Source of the DNA: Phycomyces blakesleeanus NRRL 1555(-)
Lineage: Eukaryota > Mucoromycota > Mucoromycetes > Mucorales > Phycomycetaceae
Direction of reading: 5' to 3'
DNA: 64,000 nucleotides
NCBI RefSeq assembly: GCF_001638985.1
Contig: NW_017265134.1
Location: 930,001-994,000 of the forward strand
The position numbers were made by a program, and so were the translations under genes. Shown here piece by piece: positions 50,836 to 62,152 of this stretch. A model generated the notes under the pieces. That model did no database searches. It saw only the letters and a list, made by a program, of their open reading frames with translations, and was not told where the DNA came from. The first letter of the stretch is position 1. Every line of letters begins with the position of its first letter.

Positions 50836-51260
50836 ATGGGTTGCTGTTATTCACTTGAAAAGGTATTAATGATTCACACATCACCAAACTTTTCTAATCA
50901 CCAATGCTTTCTTTTAGCCTACCGTCTACGAAGTTGTCCTTGATGAAAATGGCGTAGCTCACCGAGTACGTCCCGGTCAAGGTACTCATTTGATTCATGT
51001 ATCAAAAGATAAAGAAACCCACATGGAAAAAAAGGTAAGAAAAAATAATAATTTGAAGACAAATAAATAACATTAATTCTAATGTTTAATGTTTAATTCT
51101 ATAGATCACTTTGCCATCTTCAATATCCTCTCTCACCTGCCCAGAGGCAGCTTACAAGTCACCTCCGGCCATGAAATGGACAGCGCCGTCTCTAACCACT
51201 AAAAAGATTCATCCTGTCATTCAACCCAACAGTGAAAAGACCGAGGTTCCAACCTCATAA
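50836..51260 (+). CDS. Small protein with MGCC N-terminus (predicted myristoylated and palmitoylated), unrecognised
   Basis: Three exons fit in frame: 50836-50862, 50918-51034 and 51105-51260, giving 99 residues. The start MGCCYSLEK carries Gly2 for N-myristoylation and Cys3-Cys4 for palmitoylation, so the protein should be tethered to a membrane. The middle part reads VYEVVLDENGVAHRVRPGQG and may form a small beta structure. The C-terminal half is Ser/Pro/Thr/Lys-rich and probably disordered. The first seven residues equal those of animal LAMTOR1, the lipid anchor of Ragulator, but the rest does not match it and LAMTOR1 is longer. A tiny first exon encoding only the lipidation signal, good splice sites and plausible codon use support a real gene. 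Its function is unknown. Confidence 0.75.
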
Positions 51261-51849
51261 AACATATGGATACAGACTTGTATTGACATGAGACAATTGT
51301 TGTAAATAGTATATGTAAATCCGCTTGTTCTTCTCCTTCTCTCTATCTTTCTATCTTTATGTTATACATACATACATACATACATACACATACATACATA
51401 CATACATACATATATATTCTCTTTAAAGAAAACCTACTGTATACAATAAGTATCCAAGTGGATTTTGTATTTTTATATTATTATCATTATTTACAAAATA
51501 TACATTGTTCCAAATCTATTGGACAAAATAAAAACCTAAAAAATTACTACAATTTATATTTCAATGCTTTATTATTTATTTTTTTACTAGTCTCCAAGTT
51601 TACTGGTGATGCATCGGGATCATTGCTAAAATTTGTCTACCGAATGAGTCTTGGTGCGTTGGTGATACAAACCTTTAGATTCAGACAGATGAGAAGAGTA
51701 TTTTAAGACAAATAAAAAATTTATTTTCAGTGATAGAAAAAAAAATCATTGTAGACAAATGTAAAGCATCGTTTCAGATACTTTAACATATATCTTAAAG
51801 GATACAAAGAAAAAACCCTGTAGAATCACAAATGAAATACCAATGACTA

Positions 51850-53560
51850 AACCCCAAGCCAAAGAGATTATAGAATAGAGGGATCTTGGCAAATATCCTG
51901 CCATTACGTACGGAAAATTACTGCTTTTCGCTGACGGTCAGGCAAAGACAATGACGTCTTTGGAGAACAGAAAGTTCTTATAAACAAGTATAATAACAGC
52001 AAAAGAATTATTGCCATGCAAAGTTTATGCTCAAGGGATTAGTAAACAGTCTGTTAAAATTGTTCATGAACACGGCCACTCTGCTATAAAGTAAGCAAAA
52101 GCATATTTAATTCCTAGTTCAACAGTTTATGAAATACTAAAGCATTGGAGCGAAAGCAATGGAGCTGTCTCCCCCCCCCCCCCCCTGGTCATAAAAAAAC
52201 CGCCACTGAAAGCAACAAAAGAGGCTTCTAAAGTTATGTCAAATTTACTCAGGAACACACGCACGCAGGTACACACGCTTCTAAACTGATTCAGTTGGTA
52301 ATAATCTTTGAAATACCGTGAATATGAAAAGCTAATGACCATAGTAACATTAAAGAGGATTATACCCACACTCTCATGAGTCAAAGAGATTATATGCGTC
52401 ATTCGCGATAGACTACGCGTGATCTACAAAAGATGTTGCTTTTTCGAGAATTAATCACTAGTAGCTCGATATAGTCTAAATTTTTGCGATACTAAAGGCA
52501 TAAACCACTTATCATTTTAGTTATAAAAAGGATTTGCCAATGAGAATAGCTTTTGTACGTTAATAGATCGACCTTAATGGGGCAGATAAAGCCCTTCCTA
52601 GTTTTAGGACAAAATGTACTCATTAAAGTCTTGTTTAGATAAACTCTCACACGGAATATGTCAAAAAAATATCATACCATCATCATCATTAACGTAGGGA
52701 AAGTTGTATGAATATTTGAAACAGTCTGCCTATTTTGGTATCATGGAACTGGTTTTGAAAATAAAGGACTTGTTTTCGATCCAGAAGACCTTCTTGAGTG
52801 CCAAATAAATAGTGAACTACTTGGTTGATTAAAAATAGCATCGAATAAAGGATCGGATAAACCATATGAACTCCATAAACCTTCGGTCTGAGCTTATGCT
52901 TTATTTTAATACCAAAAAACACTCATACCTGCTAATAATCTAAAATCCTGTAAATCATACCTGGCGAAAAGTAAAACTAATAGGTTAAAGGCTGACATTC
53001 TATTGGCTTATAGAAGGTTACAAACTCGTAAGCTGTTGCGAGTTCAGAGCTTTGGATCCTGTCATTTCTTATAATGTTAGGTATTCAAAGATCTTTCAGT
53101 CGTTTCCTAATCCTAAGTACATAATATTTTTTATCCACTTGATCTCCTGGTTATTCAAAGCTTACAGTAGAACACCCAACATAACCAAGAAAGTAGTACT
53201 AAAACATCGCGTACACAAAAAAAAAAGGCGTTCAAGATCTATGTACAACATATCTGGCGAACAGATATGCCTTCTCCAGATGTCTAGGCGATATGCCACA
53301 TAGTACATTCGAAACAATTTTCTGGTACAAACTTTGTTAGACATAGAGCATAATGCATTTGACTAATTATGATTCTTGATGCTAACCGAGAGAAAACATC
53401 TGAAAATTTATTGAGCAGACACAGTTAAAGATATTGTCAGTGTGAGCACGCAGAAAAGATAGCCTGGCTATATATTGTCTCATGGAGCAACCGCTTTATA
53501 AAAAGTTTATTTAGATGTCAGTCTCAAGGTTACAAAATGAGCTTGGGAAATTCTATATGT
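51850..53560 (+). mobile_element. Decayed DNA-transposon-like relic (Tc1/mariner-type helix-turn-helix remnant)
   Basis: Translation of the plus strand gives broken stretches that look like an eroded transposase. At 52117-52175 it reads SSTVYEILKHWSESNGAVS, close to the helix-turn-helix of Tc1/mariner-type transposases (pattern STVYRILKRW then a Gly-Val/Ser turn). It is preceded by a segment with QGISKQSVKIVHEHG. Further segments (YLKQSAYFGIMELVLKIKDL near 52720; HAEKIAWLYIVSWSNRFIKS near 53445) are also protein-like but separated by stops and frame changes. I cannot identify DDE residues or terminal inverted repeats. The limits are a guess. Confidence 0.35.
52171..52185. repeat. Homopolymer C15
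   Basis: Fifteen consecutive C in DNA otherwise rich in A/T runs. It lies directly after the helix-turn-helix remnant of the transposase-like relic. Confidence 0.95.
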
Positions 53561-53596
53561 GGTAATATCAGTATGGGATAAGAAAAACAAAAGTTG

Positions 53597-55429
53597 CTAG
53601 TTTTTGTCAAAATTTGCTATGCTTTTGGAATTCATGGCAGCCTTTTTTCTAGAGTGAATGTTGTAGTTGTACGCAATGATTCCGACAATCGATATAAACA
53701 GCCTAAATCAAGAAACGGATATGAGTCAATATTTTGGGAGTAGTACAATAAATACCCTATTAGAGTCTTCTGTGAGAGGACATCTCCATATATTAGAACC
53801 GACAAGGTGATGATAACAATTTCTTTACTGATTCCAGCCACGCTCAAAGTGACAGTATTGGTGCTTTTTATCAAATAAAGTTCTGCCAGTGTCATGCAAA
53901 ACGCTGTTTATATATATATATATATATAAATAGATAAAGTTATTATTATGAGTTATTATCCTTATCCTTATCCTTATCCTTATCCTTATCCTTATTCTTA
54001 TTCTTATTATTTTGATCCCTTGGTTCGTTTATAGCTATAGTCTTTATACAAATACTTACCCAGTACACCACCAATGGACATCAAACCAAATGATTCAATG
54101 ACATGAGATAAACTGTCAAAATGCTTGGAGTGTTTAAATTGGTCAATTGGATTCTCGACCAACAGACTCAGGCTGAGCATTGTGATAAACATGACAGGAC
54201 TAAGATAGTACAGCGTAGCAATTGGATTATTCATCCCCAACCGGTCCTGTTGTAACAGCAGCTGGGTCAAGTTCCATCGAAGACCCGATACAATAGCAGC
54301 CACCAATACAAGGCCAAATCCCAGTCTGTCAAACTTGGTTTCTCCCTCAACCGTCAGACTCACTCCAACAACCATCACCACAATAATCGTAATCAGCACC
54401 AGGCGAGGTTTTTCAAATCCAAATATAAATGAGAATAACAGCACCCATACTGGTGTACTGCTCTTGACCATCGTGTAAAACGACAGAGTGATGAACACAA
54501 GCGACGCATTCGAACAACAAATCTCAATAGCAGCAGCTACTCCGCACGGAACCTTTTATATATATATATATATTTGTACAAAAATATAACAATTATAATA
54601 ATGCAAATAATAATAATAATATATATATATATATGGGTATATTAATGTCTTGTTCAACACACACACACACACACGCCCAAGGATGTTCACAGCTTTTTCT
54701 TCTTCTTTTATTATTATTATTATGATTAAAAACACAGAAATACAAAATGAAATATGTGTATATACAAAGAATGGAAAACAGACATACCACTTTGAGAAAG
54801 TAATCAGACATAGTCATGGATACTTTGGACGGAGACCGCCATCGATCACCTCCAAAAGTCATCATCAGACCAGTGATGATTGCATGCAGTAACGCGTGCA
54901 TCGCACTCACCAAAAGTGGAAAATTAAAATTAAATCGATCTCGTCCCATCAAATTCTTGTTGTAAAGCGATAGCGAGGTAGAAAACATATACCACAGAAG
55001 AATATACATTAAATTCTGAAGCGTGTTTTCATGTTTGAGAATATGATGTTGAATCACATTTGAACTAGGATCTGCAATCTGAATCGACACATTCTTCTCT
55101 GACAGCAAAGGCGTTGCATAACGTATAGAATTAGTGTCCTTATAAAAAGAAAGGTTATGTGGCAGCGAGCCTTGGCGTCCGTGAGTCTTCTTTATTGGGC
55201 TAGGCAGTTGTGAAGAAGGAGTTCGCTTATGATGTTGGTGTGCTTTAATGGGATCTGGATGACTTGAACTGGTTGATGATGAGAGTGGATACAAGCCATG
55301 CTTCTTGTACTGAGGTCTTAATGCTTGTGTAGCTGACGTCACATAGCTTTCTATTGCATCCTCTCTTTCACCATAATCACCGCTCTGACGCTTCTTATCA
55401 GGTAGTATATCCAGATGAATGGCTTCCAT
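53597..55429 (-). CDS. Nucleotide-sugar/triose-phosphate transporter family protein (SLC35C2-like)
   Basis: This is a multi-pass transporter of the drug/metabolite superfamily, TPT branch, closest in pattern to SLC35C2 and yeast Ymd8 of the early secretory pathway. Exons read right to left: exon 1 from 55429, then from about 54552, 53905 and 53700, ending in a TAG at 53597. The first ~125 residues are a cytosolic Ser/His/Pro-rich tail. The membrane part starts NLMYILLWYMFSTSLSLYNK, followed by the family block SNASLVFITLSFYTMVKSST and PVWVLLFSFIFGFEKPRL. GLRWNLTQLLLQQ and the second-repeat block LYLIKSTNTVTLSVAGISKE also match. The C-terminus LFISIVGIIAYNYN is the last membrane segment. The joins G|CG and GG|G restore the frame. 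The substrate is not predictable. It shares 283 bases of promoter with ELP5. Confidence 0.93.
53953..54008. repeat. (TTATCC)n hexamer repeat in an intron of the SLC35C2-like gene
   Basis: About eight TTATCC units ending in TTATTC variants lie within the intron between about 54050 and 53906 of the minus-strand transporter gene. Confidence 0.85.
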
Positions 55430-55712
55430 AGAATAAGTAAAATAGGGCGAGCTATCAAAAGAGTTAAAGAGGTAGAGTAATGTGAAAGGTAATAAAGGGG
55501 TAGAAATGATAATTAATTAATCTATGGCGGAGATTGCGTCCAAAAAAAGCAAAAAGCACAAAAGAGAGAGAGAGAAAAAAAGATAACGAGTGAAAATGCC
55601 ATCAAATTGAAATGTATTATAGGTGACTTTTTTTTAGACACATACTTTATTTTATTTTACTTGAATTTTAATTTATTTTTCATGTTGATTGATCAACCAA
55701 AATTATAACATC
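55430..55712. promoter_or_regulatory. Divergent promoter between the SLC35C2-like gene (-) and ELP5 (+)
   Basis: Only 283 bases separate the two start codons. They hold a GA-rich tract (55565-55580) and T-rich stretches before ELP5. No specific factor site is recognised. Confidence 0.45.
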
Positions 55713-56808
55713 ATGGCATCTCTCTCACTTGATCAGTTACTAAACAACAGAAAGGCTTCGCCATTTACTCTTATAAATGACACTGTTAATATGAGTGCTC
55801 TTCCCCTCTTGGTGGAATTCAGCTCTCGAGCCCTCGAATCACAGCAGTCTCTAATTGTCGTCTTGACCGAGACATCGCCACGTCAATGGCTAGAGTGGAT
55901 CAACCCAACCTCAGCCATTCATATTATCGATTGTTATACAGATCCCATGGGCTGGGATCAGCCTATTGCACCCTACAAAATAAAGGGAGCTACGGTCGTA
56001 CCCATACGCCTTGACGATATCGAACGCTCTATTCTGGCACCCGTTCTACAACAAACAAAACAATCCGAGGCTTGCCTGATAGTTGTGGACTCTGTCAATA
56101 CACTTGCCATGATCTCACAGCACAAAACATACCAGCTTATTAGAGGGCTTGAGTCCCTTACCACAGGTGCGAACAACAATACATTTGTATTGATTAAAGT
56201 CCACAAGACTAGAAATTTATTTACTAAATTAGATATTATTAGATGCCATCAGATTGGTGGTCGGATATCATCGAGACATCAGATTACCTGCAACGCACGG
56301 TCCTGGGTTGGGTGATTCTTTAGATCGTCTTGCTTCTTCACTTGTCCGACTAGAGCCTCTCAAGGAAAGAACACAGTTTGAAAACCAGGCGCGTTTGACT
56401 GGATTTATGCCAGCAGATTCATTTTCTTATATGAGCTTGATGGCCAATTGGGTGAGCCGTGGTGGACTAGCCCACATAGAATGGAGACGAAAGAGTGGCA
56501 AGATCTCGTACGAGACCAATGGATTTTGCTATAACCAACGTCTTGAGATTGTGCCTGCTCTTCAGCTGACAGGTGAAATCCAAGTAAAAGAAATTGTTGA
56601 AGTCAAAGCAGATCCTATGGCCAGTCTGTCATTCAATCTCTCGCTTACCGATGAGCAGCGCAAGACTAAAGAAAACCTTGTACTTCCATACATGAAAGCC
56701 CAAAATGAAGTCCAGGTAGATGGACAAGCAAGTGGGACAATCTATTATGAACCAGACGCGGCTGACGACTTTGATGATGAGGATCCTGATGATGATCTGG
56801 ATATTTAA
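55713..56808 (+). CDS. ELP5: Elongator complex subunit Elp5 (Iki1)
   Basis: Elp5 is part of the Elp456 RecA-like hexameric ring of Elongator, needed for wobble-uridine tRNA modification. Two exons, 55713-56166 and 56243-56808, are separated by a 76-base intron (donor GTGCGA), giving 339 residues. The join G|AT yields LTTDAIRLVVGYHRDI, and restores the family pattern where a YH-D motif follows the central strand. The RecA-like core includes LIVVLTETSPRQWLEWI and LIVVDSVNTLAM. As usual for Elp4-6 there is no clear Walker A loop. The C-terminus is diagnostic: SFNLSLTDEQRKTKENLVLP, then acidic DDFDDEDPDDDLDI. The frame extends 24 bases upstream of the chosen ATG but without another ATG. Confidence 0.95.
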
Positions 56809-57621
56809 GATACTATATATATACATATACTATGGATGCTGTAAATATAACTCTGAAAATAGTCTTTAAAAAAAACAAAAAGTTACTCTTTCTTAGGTTG
56901 GGTAGTAATTAATTGAATTTGATATTGGGCGCCATAGTACAAGTGATTTCTTGGCACACACTTGTAGTTTAAAGAAGGCAAAAAAAGGGGAATAGTGGGG
57001 TTGGAATTCAATAAACTAAAATGAGATCCAAAGTGCGCTAATAAAATAAGGCAATCATAGGCCGCGGGTGCCTTGATAAAATCATCGATTGTTGTCCAGT
57101 GATTCTTGTGCCAAGCTTTGTATGCATGTATATAGCCCTTCTTAGGCTTGATCTAACTTGTAATCGACCTTTTATTGGTACAATCTCCATATATTCACTT
57201 AATATCAATGAATGAAAAGTGAAAATAGTAATAGGAATAGACCAAAAGCATATAAATTTAGTGTATATATAACAAATCAATTATTTATTGGTATAACCTT
57301 TTAATTCTTGTAAAAATAAAATAAGAAGTATCCAGGGCAACACGCAAGAGAACATCAAAATGGCTGAAGGAACTTTTCGCAAATGCATACGGCTTATATA
57401 TGTGATAAGCTTCCCAACGTTTCCTTCTTTCTATTCTGAAATAAAGGGGGGAAAGAGAAAGATAATAATAAATGAATTAAAAAAAAACAGCCAATGAAGT
57501 CCCGTCAATGCTGTTGCTGTAAGGCTTTGAAGTTTGAAGCCAGAGTGCAAAAAAAAAGACAAAGGCACATCTCATCTCATCTCACCTCATCTCATCAGTT
57601 TATCAGTCTTTACTTATAAAT
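56809..57621. other. Intergenic, no gene seen
   Basis: AT-rich DNA. A CATCTCAT repeat at 57567-57600 lies just before the ERV41 start and probably belongs to its leader. Confidence 0.5.
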
Positions 57622-59212
57622 ATGGCAATGCGTAAGCTGGCCGAAAAGGTGGCTGTTCTCGATGTGTTTCCCAAAGTGGAGATTGATAATCAGGCACGCA
57701 GCGAAAAGGGTGGAATCCTCACTATCCTCTTAACATGTTTTCTACTTCTTTTGACCATGAGTGAATTCTCAGAGTAAGAATTGTTTCTTTGAAATGCTTC
57801 GTTTGTAAAGATAAATATTAAAATTAGCATCAACTTTAAACTAAACGAACATAGATATCGCAAGATTCAGACTCGTTATCATTTTCTGGTGGATCCAACG
57901 ATTGAGTCGACAATGCAGATCAACATGGACATGACAATTGCAATGCCTTGCCCTGGTAAGTAATGTAAATACTTTCTTCTTCTGCTTCTCTTTTTACTTT
58001 ATAAGAGTCATTTTTTTTAAAATATATATATATATGTTTGTGAAAAATATCAGCGCTTATGGTACACGTGTATGATGCTTCTGGACAAAGAATCCATCTT
58101 ACCGACGGTCTCAAATTGATTCCTGTAAGCAAAATAAGCTTTAGTGTATGTGAAGCTGTTTAAATTGTAACCTTGATTCTATTGAGACAGGCCGAGTTTT
58201 CTATCGGCTCAGCCAAAAAATACAGGTAAGATCATACTATGGCTTATTCTAGTGTATTAAATATACATGTACATTATTAGAGCCATTGACAACCCAAAGT
58301 ATATTCACGAGATCATTAAGGCTGCGAACGGAAAACCTTATGATGAAGATATAGCCAGTGAGTTTTTTTTCTTTAACTATAGATTTTTGACTATCGATTC
58401 ACAAATAAAGCAACGGCGGTTGATATTAACTTTACAAAGGGGATATGGGCGCATGCCGTGTGTATGGATCGATCAAGGCCAATAAGATTGCTGCCAATCT
58501 TCATATTACAGCTGCTGGTCATGGATACCGTAAGTTGTCATAACGACTAACTGTCCACAATAAACTAAGCATATATTCTATTCTTGGATATCAATAGATG
58601 GCGCATCACATACAGAACATTCAGGTAACTTGAAACAACTGAAAAGCTTCCTTTTTTTCTTGGAAAGTATTTATCATTAAATCGTATTCATATATTTAGT
58701 CATGAACTTTACCCATCGAATTGACGAGTTTTCTTTTGGAAAGCTCTATCCAAATCTTGTCAATCCGCTCGACAACAGCGTGGAAATTTCCGAAAGTCGT
58801 AAGCTGATGTTACTTGGATGTGTATTTAATTTAACTCACACTGTCAAATTTAGCATTTGAGGTCTTCCAGTATATTCTATCTATTGTACCCACAACATAT
58901 ATTGACTACAAACACAATGTGCTGCTTACTAACCAATATGCAGTAACTGATTCACGCAAGGCATTCAGTGAAGAAAAGGCAGCCAACATTGTTCCAGGCA
59001 TCTTCTTCAAGTACGATATTGAACCTATTTCAGTCCAAATCAGTGAATCTCGCCAGTCATTTGTTCATTTTCTGGTGCGCTTGTGTGGTATTATTGGTGG
59101 ATCTGTCGTTTCCGTTGGGTTTGCTTACAGAGCAGTCAAATTGTTTGTAACCGGTGGAAAAGAGGACCCCCATCTGTACGCACCTGTACACAATTTGATG
59201 CAGCGTGTCTAA
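57622..59212 (+). CDS. ERV41: COPII vesicle protein Erv41 (ERGIC2 family)
   Basis: Erv41 pairs with Erv46 as a cargo receptor cycling between ER and Golgi and helps retrieve ER enzymes. The gene has many short exons (first 57622-57775, last from about 58855). The N-terminus has the family start VAVLDVFPKVE, then a first membrane segment (GGILTILLTCFLLLLTMSEF). A luminal domain follows, with YHFLVDPTIESTMQINMDMT and IAMPCP, then MGACRVYGSIKANKIAANLH with ITAAGHGY. FTHRIDEFSFGKLYPNLVNP and FFKYDIEPISVQISE are also family blocks. The second membrane segment lies in FLVRLCGIIGGSVVSVGFAY near the C-terminus. The length is about 330-340 residues. The spacing without the cysteine-rich loop of Erv46 favours Erv41. 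One exon boundary (A|GG near 58440) is inferred from frame. Confidence 0.93.
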
Positions 59213-59433
59213 GATGAACCATTTCGTTTTTTTTGTTTGTTTTTGTTTTGCTTTTATATATGTACATGTATATATATACATGTATGTGCGCATGCGACAG
59301 CTACTTATTATTTGTACTTTCTATACATACACACACACATACATAGCATAAAACAGAAATGCTAAAAGAAATAAGGAGAAAAAGAAAAAGAAAAAGAAAT
59401 AAGAAAAAGACGATACTAAAAGGTAAACACCGA

Positions 59434-60828
59434 TTATTCTAGAATTGAGGTCAAGGCCACCAAGAATACTCCAAGAAAAAAGAATGCCAAGACATAATGC
59501 TGGTGGACGTCTGCTTTGATAGCTTGAGGAAGCATACTCTACAAAAATATACACATACACATACACATACATATACATAATTTACAGTGTTATTGAATTT
59601 GATGTCAGTAGAATACGAACAAACCTGAACAGTGATCAAAGACATCATTCCGCTCACAACGCCAAATGTGATTCCAAATAAAAGGTTTTCTTGTGTTTCA
59701 GAGACATTTCTTATGGCAAATAATCCTATCAATGCACCCAAGGGCTGAGATAATCCACCAAGAATAGTTGCATAGCTGAAAGCAGATATTCTGGACCGAG
59801 TGGCGTAATAAAGCGGCAGGGAGATCATAAACCCTTCTATAAAATTATGAATTGACATGGCAATGCACACACTCAGTCCGAGACTAGTCGATGCCTGACT
59901 GGAGATGAACATGATGAGTCCTTCGGGTAATTTGTGAAATGTAATCGCAATTGCTGTCTGGATCCCAATGCTATAGTAATCCACTCCGATATTCTCGCCA
60001 AGATCATCTTGCACTGGACTATGAGAGTGACTAGTGGCATTCTCTGGTGGGTGAAAACGGAAGTGTGCTTCAGTTGACCGGATAGTACCGTACTCAATAT
60101 CATGTTTGTGCATATGGTGGTGGTGAGACTTGGGACGAAGAAGATCAGTCTCGTGGCCATGATCGTGATTGCTATTATAGTCATGGTTGTTGTCATGCTC
60201 ATGTTCATGGCTATTAGTGTAAGAGCTGCTATAAGCATGGTTGTGAGTATGTTCCTGGTCATGGTCATGATTGTGGACATGGTCCTGGTCCTGGTCCTGG
60301 TCCAATTGATTATGGTAATCATCGTTGTTGTGAGCATGTTCAAGCGGTGGTGTGTCAACGTGCGAGTGACTGTGATTATCTTCACAGCATACTGCATGCT
60401 CGACTGGTGGGGCACCACAAGCATGAATCGCATTTGGAGTTGTCCAGTGTATAAGACGCGTCAGCAAAAGGGTAAAGAGGGCCCCACCAAAGAAGCATAT
60501 ATAGGTCTTGACAGGTGACCCTAGACGCAGACTCGCTTCTGGCAAGAGGATAGACAATGATGAAAAAAGTAAAACTCCAGATGCAAGAGCCATAGACGCA
60601 GCCAAGAAGGATCTGCTCTCTAGTAATGATTCCCCATTATGCGGTTTCCATAGTTTGTCCACAAACACCACGGAAGCTTCATCAAAACATCACAGAGTTA
60701 AATACAATCGATATGACATGGGTTTACAAACGGAACATACCACCAGCAACACATGCCACCGATGAAAATATAACCATGAGCCATCCTTCAAGTAGATCAG
60801 GCTTGATCATGTCAAGGATCTTGTTCAT
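59434..60828 (-). CDS. ZIP-family zinc transporter with His-rich loop (Zrt3-like)
   Basis: ZIP proteins move zinc or related metals into the cytosol; Zrt3-like members act at the vacuole. Three exons fit in frame: 60741-60828, 59625-60676 and 59434-59538, giving 414 residues. The first membrane segments read WLMVIFSSVACVAGASVVF and ASMALASGVLLFSSLSILLP. The large loop (about residues 110-260) is extremely His/Asp/Asn-rich, with DQDQDQDHVHNHDHDQEHTH and many HxH pairs, a metal-sensing or buffering element. The core metal site is in membrane segments 4-5: AIAITFHKLPEGLIMFISSQ and CIAMSIHNFIEGFMISLPL, both with the HxxPEG/HNxxEG signature. The last exon provides the final membrane helix. It converges with ERV41, 221 bases apart. 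Confidence 0.95.
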
Positions 60829-61154
60829 TGAGAGAAGAGAAAGTAAAAAGAGAAAAAAGGAAAGAGTAACTGAGGAGGTACTTGTTTTCAACTCATCTGG
60901 GCCCAATGAAAAGGCTATAAAATAGGGCTGTGCTAACCTTAATTCTGGTCTGCGCAGATTTGTGTTCCCATGATGCCACACATTTAACATGACCAAAAAT
61001 TTATATAATTTAAGACATCAAAAATTTCTTACCAAAGCAAACAAACTGTAACCCATTGGTTGTACAACATCAACCTTTTATTTTTAGCCCATGGCCTACA
61101 CTCGAAAGCCAAAATTTCTTTAGTGCTATTTTTGCTTATAATAATAAGACACTT
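60829..61154. other. Intergenic between the ZIP transporter start and the WBP4-like stop
   Basis: A short spacer with no coding signal, holding the ZIP promoter and the 3' flank of the WBP4-like gene. Confidence 0.5.
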
Positions 61155-62152
61155 CTAATCATAATCTTGTGTGTCAGTCTTTCTACGAATATTTCTTTTC
61201 TTGACAGTACTAGCCGTATTTTTGCGTTTCTTGAAAACCATCTCTTCTACTTCAACGGTTTCATCGAGACTAGTGATAGTGACAGGATATTCTTTTTCCT
61301 TGATTTTGAAGTTTCTCAAGTCTTCTTCATCTTCTTCCTCTTCCTCTTCTGGCCGAGTAGGATCTTCCTTCTTTAATGCCGACGCAGATGTTTCAGAAGT
61401 ATTTTGCGGAGCAGACGTAGGCTTAGGGACGACTGTTTCCCACTCTCCTGCCAATGCAATTGCACTACGGACTGCCCACTCTTCACGTCCCTGTAAAACT
61501 ACTTCATCCACAGGCTCTTTATCCACATTCGGGTGCTCTGGTACAGGCATTTTCCCCTCTGAACGAGCAAAGGCATCCGAACCATATAATCCAGAGCCAT
61601 ACTCACCAATACCGTAAGCTTCTATTCCACTACGTACGGCTGGTGCTGGTGAAGCCTGTAAGGGAACATTTCCTGTATCTTTTCCATTATATGATAATAG
61701 AGCTGCCTTGTTGATAGTAGATAAACAAATTAATTAAGATAATTTTATTAATTTCCAGATATTGTTTGCATATTTATAGCAATCATACTAGAGTACCTTT
61801 TCAATGCGCTGTAATTCTCTACGGACACTCTCACTTTGTTTCTTCTCTTCCTTTCCACGCTTATAAACATCGCGAAGAAAATTCTCAACTTGGTTCTTAT
61901 GCGCAAGACCTGTTTCGTGGATTTGAATCGACTTTTTTTTTTTAATTTAGTGTTTTAGTATTTGAATTTCGTGTTTCATCCGTAGCTTACAGGCTTGTTG
62001 TTGGCAATAAACTTTTTGCAGTACTTGCACCAATGGCGCTGTTGAGATACCCAGTAATCAGCCCTGACACAGAATATATTAATAAAAGATGTCAATTCTG
62101 AAGACAAATCAATACTTTGTTGATTAATATATTAATGATGTTGACATTACAT
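61155..62152 (-). CDS. U1-type zinc-finger protein, WBP4/FBP21-like splicing factor
   Basis: WBP4/FBP21-type proteins are early spliceosome factors with an N-terminal U1C/matrin-type zinc finger. The protein starts ADYWVSQQRHWCKYCKKF and continues IANNKPSIQIHETGLAHKNQ, with Cys-x2-Cys and His-x5-His ligands and the ADYW start of the family. A helical Lys/Glu segment (NFLRDVYKRGKEEKKQSESV) follows. The C-terminal half is acidic then basic (EEEEEEDEEDL, KKRKNTASTVKKRNIRRK), probably disordered with nuclear signals. No WW domains are seen, unlike animal WBP4. The best in-frame start joins AT (62152-62151) to G (62063), so the ATG would be split by an 87-base intron starting GTAATG. The alternative is an unseen upstream exon. 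Other introns fall after NNKP and after RIEK. Confidence 0.8.

Larger units (their letters stand above)
51261..53596. other. Gene-poor stretch with a decayed element
   Basis: A CATA repeat follows the MGCC gene (51363-51410). From about 51700 the DNA is less AT-rich and non-repetitive; part of it is described separately as a transposase-like relic. No intact gene is supported. Confidence 0.5.

Noticed and set aside
50836..51260. LAMTOR1/Ragulator subunit assignment
   Set aside because: Only the first six residues match; the helical body of LAMTOR1 is absent.
53953..54008. CRISPR-like or satellite array
   Set aside because: It is a simple contiguous hexamer repeat without spacers, inside an intron.
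56167..56315. Continuation of the first ELP5 frame past the donor
   Set aside because: It loses the conserved YH-D block and hits a stop. Splicing from 56166 to 56243 restores the family pattern.
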